Assembly (NCBI GenBank): GCA_028564705.1
Contig: JAPXFQ010001133.1
Coordinates: forward strand, 2,804,001-2,868,000
From: Apricaphanius iberus
Lineage: Eukaryota > Chordata > Actinopteri > Cyprinodontiformes > Aphaniidae
DNA: 64,000 nucleotides
Direction: 5' to 3'
In this document: one piece after another, positions 36,201-44,965 of the stretch
Layout: the number at the start of each line of letters is the position of its first letter
How positions within the stretch are numbered: position 1 is the stretch's first letter
Program-made: the position numbers and the translations under genes
The notes under the pieces: generated by a model
What the model was told of the DNA's origin: nothing
Seen by the model: only the letters and a program-made list of their open reading frames with translations
Database searches by the model: none

Positions 36201-39200
36201 GGATTGGGTCTAACATACAAGTTGAGGGTTTAGATGAAGCTAATATTTGTGATAATTCAGAAAGTTCAACAGAATCAAAACGGTACAGACATAGACATGG
36301 TTCTACATTTCTGTCTGATACTGCCTCATTTACTGAGAGAGTTAATCATGTTTGGGAGAATGCTAATGATTTTATTTTTAATAGAATTTATTTTATTTAT
36401 GAAAAATCCGATAAAGTCATCACTACTGAGAGAAGGGGGAATAGTTGGGTCAACAGAGCTATGACTCTGTGTAAGTTTGGCAACTGTACTAAAAAGAAAC
36501 CTAGGATTGTTTTTATTTACCTCTATTAATGACAAAAAATATTAAGAGGATTGTACAACGTTATTTGACCGGCTGTACGACACGCAGTCAACGGCGGCAA
36601 AAGCAGTAGGAAAACAAGCAAGAATATCAGTTAATGTGAACGTAATATGAAAATTCACCAGCTGATTATCTCCTCCATGGTCGCCATGTTTGTTTTTTCT
36701 CTACCCAACATATCCGTTTCTCTATCCGGTCTTAGTTCTGTACTCTGCACCCTAATGGCACTCTCCAGTAGTACAAGCAGTACGTAAGCAAGTACGTCCC
36801 CAAGACGCAGCCTCCTGCTTATGAAATGCGACATTATGTGAGGTTAAAATGCTAGTACATTCCCGGCCTAAAGATCACAGCGCACCTCCCGCTGTTCCTT
36901 CTGCTGCCTCAGAGAGCGGCAAGACACAAGATGACACAGGTCAGACTACCCTTCCTTCCCTTCACTGCTGTGAAAGATCTGTTCTGACAAACTGTTGCTC
37001 AGCTTAGGCCAAATTGGCATTAGCTTCTACAGCCCGCTGTTACAACTTCAGTTTTGTGTTGTCAGCTGCTGTGAATAAGGCCACACCGAACGTGTTTGAA
37101 GCGTCGTGTGCGTGATGTTATGCTGCTCACCATGAGAGGGCGACGGAGGGCAAATTTCCACAAAGTTACGGAGTTTGTCTTCAAGTAAATCTTCAGAAGA
37201 TAAAGGAAACACATATTTTTCCATCGTCCTACTTTCGTCCTTTAGATTCCTTTGAAGTCTCCTCCGTTCAGCCTCTCTGCTTCATATTTCTCCTCCCCCC
37301 CGTATTGTTGTCACACCTGATCTCACACCCAAAATGTGACGACCGTTTTGCGTGATCCGGCGGGTCCATTTCCCCCTTGCACTTCTTTCCCACCCACGGA
37401 CTCAATGGAGCTGAAATCCTACACCTGCAACTGGAGTCGGCCTCCTTGTTTTAGTTACAATAGCAGAAGGAGAGCAGCTTCTGTCCGTGGGCTTTCCTCC
37501 CCCCTGTGAATAATGGGGATGACGTTCCGTGATCTGCTTTCACACTTTGGTCTTGGCTCGTTCCCCCCCTGCCTGGTTGGTGAATGTAAACAGGGCTGAA
37601 ATGTCTCACCTTCGCCCGAACGTCTCATGAAAGTGAGTAGGGGTGTTTGTGTGTGTGTGTGTAACTACTCCTGTTTGAACAATGGCAATGAGCTGCTCAC
37701 TTTCCCAGCACATCCGTGAACCTTTAGGTGTTTCTCAAAAGGAATGTGTGGCGTTTTCTTTAAATTTCCTGTGGTTATTTAATAAATTCTCTGGTTTCTA
37801 AATACGTCCCCAGGGATCTCATACTCCAGTCCTTCCATTCTTTGGTTTTTGGAAGGGTTTTGGAATATTTGGTTGCGTGATGAATGCTCCATTGAGGACA
37901 CAACAGCACACACTCCGCTTTTCCACAATATTTAGAAAAGAATGTAAGTTTGATTTAGGGCTGCAGTTCATTGTAGAGGATGGAAAAATGGAATGAGGTC
38001 CAGATAGTGGCTGATCCCAGAGCTGCCTTTACACGATCAACAACAAACCGGATGGCTTCATGAGGCTACGAAACCCCGTACATCTGAATCCAGGCAGTTT
38101 GAAAGGAAAATCTATGAATTCTTTGGAATTTCTGGAAAGACATAGATAGATAGATACTCTATTTATCCCCAAAAAAGGGGAAATTCAACTTGTCAAGCGC
38201 TCGTATATTTACAAATACAATACCATCCCAGACAAGCGAATGTAGAAGTTTACACATCCCAGAAACAGAACTGAATATGTTTTGTGATGAGTTCTGTCAA
38301 GACGTTGTACTATATGTTTAGAGGAGACTGCCTGCTCTCTGTGACGTCTCTGGCAAAAAAATGAGCCAAGCTGTAATGTCCTCGAAGAGCACCACACATC
38401 AGATGAATGCTTTCCTCATCAGATGTTCCACTCGTAATAAACTGGAACTAAGAACTGTTAGCTGGTCTCAGTTGTGCCTTAAACCATGCAAATGATCGAC
38501 TCACGGAGCAGAGAGTGTGTGTGTGTTGGTAGTTAAGGTGGTCCACTGTTAGTACTTTTAAATATGGTTGATTTAACCAGCACGTTTAAAATGAACACAT
38601 CCATCCATCCATTTAACCATCCATCCAACCTTCCATTCATTTATCCATCCATCAATTGAACCATCCATCCAACCTTCCATTCATTTATCCATCCATCAAT
38701 TGAACCATCCATTCATCCATCCATCCAACCTTTCATTCATCCATCCATCCATCTATTGAACCATCCATCCATCCATTGAAACATCCATCCAACTTTCCAT
38801 CCATCCATCCATTGAACCATCAATGGCTCAATCGATGCAGGAGCAGCAACTAACAATAGGAAGATTTGTAGTATTAGGGAATGGACCTAATTGAGGAGAG
38901 TATTGGAGGGGTATGAAAAATGTTCTTGTAGATTGTCGGAGGTACCGAGACACAGCCATGAGGAACTCTTATGGCCTCTGCTCATTTTACCTGATTGAGT
39001 CCTTGATCAGGTGTAAAACTAGTCGAGATGCGTAGAAAATCCTTAAGACCGTCCCAGAAGTCTGACTGTTTTTGCCTTCTTCATGTTTCCAGGAATCGTC
39101 CGTGAGATGGCCCACAGACCGGACAGCAAGCTGTGCTCCATCTCCACCACCAGGCTCTCCGCCCAGCACCACCTTTGGTACGTGTTCCCGCCCAGACGCT

Positions 39201-42200
39201 GCCGACGACTTTTATTAGCGTCGCCTCTGAAAAGAGTGGTGTGAACAGCGTCGCGCACATTTGTATGCGGTCGGGCCGCCTAAGTTAAGAGGAGAAGTTC
39301 CAAGGCTGCACATTTCTGACACATCTTTACTTGATTACAATCAGCTTTTCTTAGACTCTGTTTGGTGAAGCGGCTTTGCTAAATTAGCTGGTAAACCGCA
39401 TCTTAATTGGTAACACATGCTGCGCTGCAGAATGCAAAGCGTTTGCGTCTTCCCCTCCTGTAGTTTGTAATGGCCACCAATAATTTTTTTACACCTATTA
39501 ATTCTGTTGTTTTTTTTCCTCTGAAGCAGAAGGTAGCAATGTCTCTGCCTTTTTTCTCAGAGGGAAAAAAAACACACTTTTAATCATAAAAGTATGATTT
39601 CAGGGAAGAAAAGTTCAACATGTCGTGACAACCGAACGCTTTTATTCATGCTGACAGACTGTGTATACTCCCAAAGCAGGCTTGACGGAAAGGTGTTTGA
39701 TTCGATACGAACACAAACACACAAAGTCGGGAACAGGCTTCCTGACAGACATGTTCCGGCCCTCTGTCCGAGCGTCTGCGTTCAAACGCACAACAAATGC
39801 TGGAGATTTTTGGGGGTTTTTTTTGCTCAGCTTCTCATCTGGTTTTCAGCTTCTCTGCAACTCAACAACCGAAAGGTGAAAAAAAAAAAACAAGCCCGAT
39901 AGGCTCGTTCGTGTGTTCCTGACGCAGCTTGCGCAGCCTGAAAGCACACTTCATGGGTGTTTGCGCAAAGCAAGTCACGTCAGCCGTCATTATGTCAATT
40001 ATCCCCCTTTTTGTTCTGCAGTTAATGCCGCGACGCTCTGGTGCCGACATCTCTCTGACGCACCTGCCAGCTCTTCATCTTCCAGAAAGAATCTGAGTCT
40101 GAATATTTATGATGCACTTTTCGTTGGTTTCTTTTGATCCCTCAGGCCGCTGGTGTGCAAAGACATCCAGGCAGATGTGGAGGACGGACAGCTGCAATTC
40201 TTCTACGTCCTGGCTTTCGTCCTGCGAGGTGACTTTTCGTTTTTTTAACGATCTTCAGACGAAGCGCTCCATCTCTGCCAGATATCTCCTCTGTTATCAC
40301 TCAGGAAAATCTGCTTTCATCAGGGGCTTTTTTTTTTAACTCCTCCTCTCTTTCTGAGGCCCATTTGCAAGATGTTGGTTTGTTTTGGGAAAGTGAGATT
40401 TCAGGACGCACATCAAGTGCATCGACATGCGAGGCTTGCCTCTGGGTAAACCCTTTTGAGTTCACTGGTTTCCATAAAGCTGTAGACCCGTTTACATTTG
40501 TGGCTTAAAGGTTTAACCACAACAATCATAGCCTTAAATATATATACATTTACGGCTCTTAATGATTTATTTGTTCTTTTCCCAGAGCGCAACGATTAAA
40601 TAACATAAAGCTGTACAATCTAAACTAGATTTCCTCCATCCTGGGCTAAATTAAATATACAGGCTTACAGACTCATAGGCTTCTTTTTTAACCATATTTG
40701 GAGAGATCGATATTTAATATTAACATTTCTTAACTTTCATCCATCCAATGGATGGATGGATTGGTGGAAACGATGGATGGGATGGACGGGTGGATGGATG
40801 GGATGGACGGGTGGATGATGGATGGTTGGTTGTTTGGCTGGTTGGACAATTGAATGGATGAATGTTGGTTGGTCAGTGGGTTTAATGGTTGGATGTTGGA
40901 CAGATGGTTGATTGGATGGACAGTTGGACAAACTTATGGAAGGATTGAAGGACGGATGAATGGCTGGATGGATACAAGGATGTACAGTTGGTTGGATGGA
41001 TGAATGGATGGTTGGATGGATCACCCCTACATTCCATCCATCCAACCAGTCTCTAGTTCCATATTTAAACTGTGACCATTGCAGAATTTTCAGCCATAAA
41101 CTCATATTGAACTTTTGTATTTATTGTTTGAAACTTGGCATCAACAGTTAAGAGGTTTGTAGAAAATATGCGGGAACACTAAGGAACACCAAGAAAAGCA
41201 GCACAACAGACTCTATGCTGATCCTTTGTAATCTTCAAATGAACTCAATAAAGAGGATTATCAACAGAAAAGGATACATTATTCCCCTCTAACTTATATA
41301 GCGGAGGAAGCCAAAAAATGTGGAAAACAGGAGGTAATTTGTGGTCAGCCGCTGACGTGAGCCGCCTGTCAACAAGCCACGCTGACCTCTGCCAATAAAT
41401 GAGGCAGAAGTATACTGTTTAGACTCAGCAGCTTTGACGGATGACTGTGCATGCGTGCGGTTAGGGACCAAATGTGTCGGCGCTGCAGGGTGAACGACTC
41501 GACCCGAGATAGCTGGAGGCTGCACACAGCTGAGCCGTGGAATGTCAGCCGGCCCGGTTCTGACACGTCCCGATCTGCTGCTGGGAGGTACTGATGGAAG
41601 CTTTTATCATCGCTGACTGGTTAATGTTACCTGTGGTTAGAGGTTAAAATGTAAAGGCTTACAATTCTTGGTACCTCGAGGCAAACGAAGTGCCGCCAAG
41701 TGGAAGGTTTGTTGGGTTTTACTGCAAGGCTGAAAACCAAAGGGAAAACCAACAGATTTTTAGGTTCATTTAAACAAAAGAGCAAGACTAGTTTGTCCTA
41801 AATGTGATTTTTCAAAAAATATGAAAAATTTTACACGGTTTTCATTTAAAGCTAGGGATCTGTCAATCATTTGGCTTGAGTTTGCAAACAATCAGTTTTC
41901 AATTAATCGTCACTGAAAACTAAAAAGGAAAGCAAAGTACTGAAAAATCAGATTTGTTTGGTGTTCAATAAACACAGCTAACACTATACTGGCTCTATAA
42001 TTTAATCCACGGCACAAACGTTAAAGCAGTTTAAAGATGAATAAAAATCAGATTAAACTCTGAGTTGGATTTGAAGTGCAGGTTTCAAGTTAGAGCCCCC
42101 CTTGAACCATAATTTAGATACATATATTAGGAACAGTTTCTAGATAAAAATGCACTAATATACACATTATTTTTGCTTTTATAGTTGTTTTTGTGAGAAT

Positions 42201-44235
42201 GCCAGACCGGAAATGATATAAAGTACGGGAGTCCTGTGATCTCATTCAATAGAAAACTATGGATTTTAATGTCAACTTTGAAACAGAATAAATATTAAAC
42301 ATTTACAACTACTGGACACGTAAGATTGAACACAACCATACAGCTATGATCCTACTGCCTGACCCAGATAACTCAGAGAGATGAGGAGGAGAGCAGGGAA
42401 AGCATAAAAACTAAAATCAAACCAATGCTAGCCGATGCTAACGGTTAGTCTCGATGCTACAAGTTAGCTTTAGGGTTTCTTTTACAACCCACGTATCACA
42501 TCGATTCTAATAATTTATAGTAAACTTTCAACCAAGCTGGTAATTAGCAGATGTATGACAAAAGACTTAGAAAGCAGAGATCCCGTCTGCATGGAACTGA
42601 GCTTCTGAAAGATCCGGTCGTGTCTTCCAGCCGGCTGCTGCAGTTAGAAGCAGCCGTGGACAGAGGTCCCATGAATCTGTAAGCACTACAGCACGCTGGC
42701 TGGTTAGAGTCCATCATCTTGGCTTCAATATAAATTCTGTCACATTGCTGGTATTTTAATCATCTTGTCTGAAGTGAGCTCCATAAATTTCAAGAGTTTT
42801 CTATAGCCAAAGCACAAGTTGATGGCAGTTTAGCTGCGTAAAATGCAGGCTGGTGTTTTTACAGCAAACCCAGTAATTTACAATTTTTTAAGAAAAATTA
42901 TAACAATTCAAAGCTAATGAACACACAGACTCTTGATAACAGAGCCACAGGATCTGATAACTAGAAACTGAGAAAGTAGCGCACAGCAATATGCCTCCCC
43001 CAACTCACGTCACAGGTCAAGATTATGAAACTTTTAAATTAACATATTTGTTGTTATTTATGCAACCTGCATTTTAAAATGAATAGATGGATGGATGGAC
43101 GGTCGGTTGGTCGGCTGATTTGTCGGACGGTTGGTTGGTTGGTTTGTTGGACCATTTGTTGGTCAGACAGACAGACAGACAGACAGACAGTTTGATGGAT
43201 GGACGGTTGTGTGGTTGGTTGGTTGTTTGGTCAGAGGGTTGGTTGGTTGGTTGGTTTGTCGGACGGTTGGTTTGTTGGTTGGTTGGTTGGTTTTTCAGTC
43301 TGTTGGTTGGTTGATTTGTCGGACAGTTGGTTGGTCGGTTTGACAGTTGTTGATTTGTCCGTTGGTTGGTTGGACGGACACACAGACAAGCTGCTGGTTG
43401 GGTGGTCAGTAGCGCTGTTAGTTAGTCAGATGGTTTGTCTGACGGTTGGTTGGTCGGTTGATCGGACGAACGGTTGGTTAGATGGACGGTCGGTTGGTTA
43501 GTTGGAAGGTTGGTTGGTTGATCGGACGGACGGTTAGTTGGTTGAGTGGTTGGATAAATGGATGGTTCGATGGAGAGCTGAATAAATTTCATGAATTGAT
43601 TTGAGTCAGATTCTCATGATTTAGTTGGTTTACTGAAAGAACTAATATTTGTGTGCAATGTTTGGAATGGAAAATAATTTTTTGGGAACTAAAGTTGCAC
43701 TAAATCTACTTCTAGTTTAAAAATGCGTCAACTGTTTGTTCCTAGATGAGGTCTGGTTTCCTCAGACGGTTCTGGCGACCAGAGAAACTCTTTACCTCGT
43801 GGAAGAAGACCATCAGTGGAGGAAAACTGGCTCGGCTGAGGGTGAGCCCTGCAGCGGGAGCGCCGCCGTGTCGGAAACTCTTCCGATCAGCTGCGTGAGC
43901 TCAGTTCTCCTGTGGCCCTTGGACCCGCTCAGGATGGACATGAAGCTTTACGACGAGGTGAGTTGCAGGAGCGTCCTGACTTTAACTCCAGGAAGAGAGA
44001 AAGATGCTGTTTGTTTTCCTGAACAGACTGAGAATTTCATTGATGTCTTGAAGTTTTTCTGCCTCGTCATGCTGCGTGCTCCCGTGTTTTTCAGACCATA
44101 AAGCAGGAGAAGACGTGGTGCATGCGGACGGACAGCGCAGAGCTCCTCCAGGGCTTGTTGTCCTGGGTCAGGGCACAGTGGGAGGCCATGTTCGGAGTCA
44201 AGCTGCACACCATTCTCCAGGACGAGCCGTCTTAA
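6275..44235 (+). CDS. stk11ip: Serine/threonine-kinase 11-interacting protein (LKB1-interacting protein 1), 25 coding exons, complete
   Basis: Coding exons: 6275-6341, 6885-7087, 10126-10200, 11953-12048, 12121-12228, 12310-12381, 12451-12580, 12658-12761, 12844-12933, 13007-13048, 15800-15970, 16051-16132, 16204-16620, 16695-16900, 17100-17210, 18178-18436, 22601-22746, 22828-23074, 29861-29970, 30529-30626, 32916-33094, 39093-39177, 40146-40228, 43746-43957, 44095-44235. All boundaries are GT-AG and all phases join, giving 1,177 residues; the human protein is about 1,100. Diagnostic blocks are ALPSHPAD and [12 protein letters not shown] (residues 60-90), KIFPFKSL, leucine-rich repeats (about 110-315), [12 protein letters not shown] (392-403) and CLRC/CPEC (687-690, 750-753). 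Mammalian STK11IP binds the kinase LKB1 and has been tied to lysosomes and mTORC1; those roles are inferred here. The start codon follows the acceptor by one base and gives the N-terminus expected for the family. Two weak donors (GTTAAC at 17,211, GTTAGC at 23,075) are forced by phase and homology. Confidence 0.95.
7088..7485. other. stk11ip intron sequence, nothing recognised
   Basis: About 400 bases of intron between the donor at 7,088 and the Tc1 element. No repeat or coding segment is supported. Confidence 0.6.
7486..8913 (-). mobile_element. Tc1/mariner-type transposon with long terminal inverted repeats
   Basis: The element starts CAGTGGGGGAAATAATT and ends with the inverse, AATTATTTCCCCCACTG, followed by TA; the left TA has decayed. 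The two ends match for about 200 bases, and the motif AATAAGTATTTGAA at the inner end of each arm echoes the outer end, as in Tc1 elements with IR/DR ends. It sits in the stk11ip intron between exons 6,885-7,087 and 10,126-10,200 and carries a decayed transposase on the minus strand. Confidence 0.93.
7627..8566 (-). pseudogene. Tc1-like transposase, inactivated by frameshifts
   Basis: Read on the minus strand, the N-terminal part (8,566-8,231) opens [20 protein letters not shown] and contains the paired-type DNA-binding helices and a GRPR-like basic region. The middle (8,167-7,955) contains [13 protein letters not shown]. The C-terminal part (7,977-7,627) contains NDPKHT, a WP-S-LNPIE block and LW-EMK, the conserved end of the DDE catalytic domain. 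The three pieces lie in different frames, so no full protein is made. The size fits a roughly 340-residue Tc1 transposase. Homology to the Tc1 family is clear. Confidence 0.92.
8914..10125. other. stk11ip intron: AT-rich DNA with one dispersed repeat
   Basis: Apart from the family A repeat at 9,060-9,425, no structure is supported. The stretch ends in the polypyrimidine tract and TTCAG acceptor of the next exon. Confidence 0.6.
9060..9425 (+). repeat. Dispersed repeat (family A), plus-strand copy
   Basis: Shares ordered blocks with 53,750-54,185 and, inverted, 2,470-2,960: TTTAAAGGAATAA, ATTCATTGTTT, a block around CAATCTAATGATTTAGTTTAA, then TTACCTC, CCCAGATTAGA and AGGGGG. The family name is unknown. 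Confidence 0.65.
10201..11952. other. stk11ip intron, AT-rich left half, more complex right half
   Basis: The left half is low-complexity AT-rich sequence. A hAT-like remnant lies at about 11,008-11,206. The rest (11,210-11,950) is of ordinary complexity with no supported exon; the short open frames at 11,430-11,981 on both strands show no domain. Confidence 0.55.
11008..11206. mobile_element. hAT-type MITE remnant (family B)
   Basis: Contains GCCGAATACCATGAACCGATA at the left and ends in GGATCGGTGCATCCC, the fish hAT terminus when read inverted. The interior (GCAATAATTTCACA, AGAGAAGAAAATAAAACCTG) recurs at 56,528-56,790 in the same orientation. No coding capacity. Confidence 0.65.
13050..14335. 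repeat. ATCC-type minisatellite filling a stk11ip intron
   Basis: About 1.3 kb is built from CATCCATCTGTT and CATCCATCCTTT words with interspersed TATTATCC. Longer blocks repeat as units; for example 13,360-13,500 and 13,620-13,755 carry the same order of words, so higher-order duplication has happened. It starts directly after the donor at 13,049. Confidence 0.95.
14900..15285. repeat. Inverted-repeat pair (foldback) in a stk11ip intron
   Basis: The left arm, about 14,905-14,975, reads CTGTCCTTCTTGGTC then GGTCAATAAACAGGAAGTAG then GGATCCAT. The right arm, about 15,210-15,280, is its inverse with a few changes. The spacer is about 235 bases. The arms suggest a small foldback element or two opposed copies of one repeat. 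Confidence 0.8.
15318..15705. repeat. A/T-rich degenerate tandem repeat
   Basis: A unit of roughly 50-60 bases with AAGGAAAAGGAAAA, CAAAATATATA and TTTTTT words, ending in AAAATACAC, recurs about six times with heavy drift. Minus-strand open frames here encode only Phe/Ile/Leu-rich repeats and are not genes. Confidence 0.7.
17218..17240. repeat. (AC)n microsatellite
   Basis: About ten AC units just right of the stk11ip exon ending at 17,210. Confidence 0.9.
17351..18081. mobile_element. hAT-like MITE in a stk11ip intron
   Basis: The left end TAGGAATGGGTATCG pairs imperfectly with the inverted right end TAGGGATAGGTACCG (12 of 15 bases), near 18,065-18,081. The left end is followed by a GGTTTTAACCGATACC inner palindrome. 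There is no coding frame, and a target duplication is not obvious. TAGGG-type ends point to the hAT group. Confidence 0.55.
18437..20700. other. stk11ip intron, mostly AT-rich
   Basis: The first part of the 4.2-kb intron is low-GC sequence without a supported gene or exon. The one exception in composition is 19,796-20,237, listed separately. Confidence 0.55.
19796..20237. other. Unassigned GC-richer island open on both strands
   Basis: Within an AT-rich intron, 440 bases stay open on the plus strand (138 codons) and the minus strand (144 codons). The minus frame has [14 protein letters not shown] and [14 protein letters not shown] words with no family that I recognise. It may be an old retroelement piece. 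I do not call it a gene. Confidence 0.3.
20750..22510. repeat. G/T-rich minisatellite, split by a hAT element
   Basis: Degenerate repeats of about 20-25 bases around GGTTTCTGGTTGGGATCTGG run at 20,750-21,166 and again at 22,097-22,510. The block between them (21,167-22,096) is an inserted transposon. Plus-strand frames here give only Trp/Gly/Val-rich repeats. Confidence 0.85.
21167..22096. mobile_element. hAT-type non-autonomous transposon, 930 bp, with target duplication
   Basis: The ends are TAGGCCTGGGCGGTATACC and, inverted from the right, TAGGGGTGGACGGTATGG. Flanking 8-mers are GGCTGTTG (21,159-21,166) and GGTTGTTG (22,097-22,104), seven of eight identical, as expected for a hAT target-site duplication. 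There is no transposase frame. The stretch around 21,540-21,815 shares words with 36,560-36,850. Confidence 0.88.
22601..22746 (+). other. stk11ip: stk11ip exon completing a zinc-ribbon-like motif
   Basis: The exon opens with [13 protein letters not shown] (from residue 747). Together with CLRC in the previous exon this makes a CxxC...CxxC set typical of zinc ribbons, with a 59-residue acidic and Gly/Arg-rich insertion between the pairs. The human protein keeps both pairs. Metal binding is inferred. Confidence 0.75.
27177..27520 (+). mobile_element. hAT-type MITE (family C), 344 bp, with perfect 8-bp target duplication
   Basis: Starts TAGAGCTGTGTTGAAATAAT and ends GAATCGATTTCCAGCCCTA. Both flanks are ATCCTAAC (27,169-27,176 and 27,521-27,528), a perfect 8-bp duplication. 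Inner ends are rich in AATCGATT. There is no coding capacity. A second, inverted copy lies at 56,030-56,373. Confidence 0.93.
27686..29111 (-). pseudogene. RTE-like LINE fragment: linker, reverse transcriptase and C-terminus, with internal deletions
   Basis: On the minus strand, from the right: the linker block (29,111-28,850) with [20 protein letters not shown]; a jump to the reverse transcriptase at 28,698-28,195 with [32 protein letters not shown] and [14 protein letters not shown] (motif A); then a jump, losing the YxDD catalytic box, to a C-terminal block (28,108-27,690) with [31 protein letters not shown] words and [11 protein letters not shown]. The catalytic deletion and frameshifts make it dead. 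It is the same family as 4,487-5,345. Confidence 0.9.
29112..29550. repeat. Degenerate CCATTCC-type tandem repeat
   Basis: Words such as AACCCATTCCCAG, CTCATTCCCA and CAACCATT recur every 10-20 bases for over 400 bases next to the LINE fragment. Confidence 0.75.
30627..32915. other. stk11ip intron, AT-rich
   Basis: No exon or gene is supported. A TTGGGCTGGGCGATATAGCC word at about 32,005 looks like the end of another hAT MITE, possibly closing near 32,615 (GTATCGTTGCTTCCCTAG). The pairing is weak. Confidence 0.5.
36030..36535 (-). pseudogene. L2-type LINE fragment (region just before the reverse transcriptase core)
   Basis: Read on the minus strand, the fragment has [19 protein letters not shown], then [16 protein letters not shown], then [12 protein letters not shown] and PLVTGPILD, the conserved run leading into the reverse transcriptase domain of fish L2-clade LINEs. 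The frame is broken between 36,326 and 36,216, and the core motifs are missing. Confidence 0.85.
36540..36850. mobile_element. hAT element fragment related to the 21,167-22,096 element
   Basis: Shares ordered words with 21,540-21,815: TTTGACC then GGTCAACGGCGGCAAAA (here AGTCAACGGCGGCAAAA), GGTCGCCAT, TCTATACTCTGC (here TCTGTACTCTGC), CAGTA and ACGTGAGG. The ends are not preserved. Confidence 0.7.
38141..38400 (-). mobile_element. LINE 3' tail with (AGAT)n end
   Basis: A short AGATAGATAGAT run followed by ACTCTATTTATCCCC and GGGGAAATTCAACTTG is, on the minus strand, the 3' end of fish LINEs that finish in ATCTATC repeats. The same arrangement ends the Rex1-like element at 47,035. The right limit is uncertain. 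Confidence 0.65.
38597..38825. repeat. CATC-type minisatellite
   Basis: Repeated CCATCCATCCAACCTTCCA and TTGAACCATCCATC words over about 230 bases in a stk11ip intron. Confidence 0.9.
40737..41047. repeat. GGATG-type minisatellite with strand switches at both ends
   Basis: GATGGATGGA words dominate, but the array opens with CATCCATCCAATGGATGGATGG and closes with CCATCCATCCAACC, so both ends are inverted relative to the body. Confidence 0.88.
43084..43575. repeat. GGTTGGT/GGACGG minisatellite
   Basis: Degenerate repeats of GGTTGGTTGGT, GGTCGGTTGATCGGACGG and a (CAGA)n patch at 43,167-43,190. Plus-strand frames give only Trp/Val/Gly repeats and are not genes. Confidence 0.92.
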
Positions 44236-44965
44236 CCAAACGCAAAGAACTCGACTTTTAGGCTTTGTTCTTGTGTTGGGGCTCGTAGCGAGTCCCATCT
44301 TTGTTTTCTCTGCACTCAGTCTGGTCCCATTACGCTTGTTGCTTTAAGCCAAGAGCTGGGAAATGATTGCACTCATTCATGTGGTACAAAAGCCTGTAAA
44401 AAAGCTCCACTCGCATAGTTTTTCCTCTAGGAGAAAACAAAAAAAACCCATCCCCCGTGAACTTTTCTACATCTGAAATGAAGTGTGCCTTGTTTCTTTG
44501 TGAAGGTCCTCGTCGCATTGTCCCTAAATCACCTGTAGCGTTCAGCGTATGTAGGGCAGAGTTCTCCGTCTGGGATTAATGGCATTAAGGGTTTGAGGAG
44601 AAGCAAACTGAAACCATGTCGACCCGTCACGAGCTGAACACGAGGAAGAGGAGGGGGAAACCTCTTAGGACGCTCGGTAGCACCACATCAAACACTCGTC
44701 AGTTTCAAATCTAATCCACAACTGTTATACATGCTCATTAGAGTTTATGTTAAATAGATCATGAGGAAAAATCCTACTTTTATTTTTCTATAAATGTCCA
44801 TGTGTTAACTGGGATAAAAAAATGTTGTCTTCATTTGTGTCCTTGAACAATTTTTTTTCTGGGTTCCTGTTGCAAATTTACAAAACAGACTCTTCTTATT
44901 TGTGGATGATCGTACTGATGGATTCATGATGGCCAGACTGAAAAAATTAATAAATGAATAAAAAA
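44236..44965 (+). other. stk11ip: stk11ip 3' untranslated region (probable)
   Basis: After the TAA at 44,233 there is no further exon. The first good polyadenylation signals are AATAAA at 44,949-44,954 and 44,957-44,962, giving a 3' UTR of roughly 0.75 kb. The exact cleavage site is not visible. Confidence 0.5.
44949..44962 (+). terminator. stk11ip: Candidate polyadenylation signals for stk11ip
   Basis: Two overlapping AATAAA hexamers lie about 715 bases beyond the stop codon. AATAAA is common by chance in AT-rich DNA, so this is only a candidate. Confidence 0.4.

Larger units (their letters stand above)
33095..39092. other. Large stk11ip intron, partly of ordinary complexity
   Basis: This 6.0-kb intron contains an L2-type LINE piece (36,030-36,535), a hAT fragment (36,540-36,850), a LINE 3' tail (about 38,141-38,400) and a CATC minisatellite (38,597-38,825). 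Stretches at 33,700-34,470 and 36,880-37,800 are less AT-rich and more complex, with no frame or splice pair that I can join to the gene. Confidence 0.55.
40229..43745. other. stk11ip intron with two minisatellites
   Basis: This 3.5-kb intron holds a GGATG-type array (40,737-41,047) and a GGTTGGT-type array (43,084-43,575). The rest (41,050-43,080) has no recognised feature. Confidence 0.6.
29861..44235 (+). other. stk11ip: stk11ip exons coding the conserved C-terminal region
   Basis: Seven exons spread over 14 kb by large introns code residues 876-1177. The region starts with [19 protein letters not shown] and contains two stretches with PH-like strand-and-helix order: about residues 885-1010, ending in a helix around [12 protein letters not shown], and about residues 1045-1175, ending in a helix around [17 protein letters not shown]. 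The conserved HHLWPLV word links them. Stop codon TAA is at 44,233-44,235. Confidence 0.8.

Noticed and set aside
40737..41105. A 122-codon minus-strand frame rich in His, Pro and Ser
   Set aside because: It is a translation of the GGATG minisatellite.
43087..43501. Plus-strand frames rich in Trp, Gly and Val
   Set aside because: They are translations of the GGTTGGT minisatellite.
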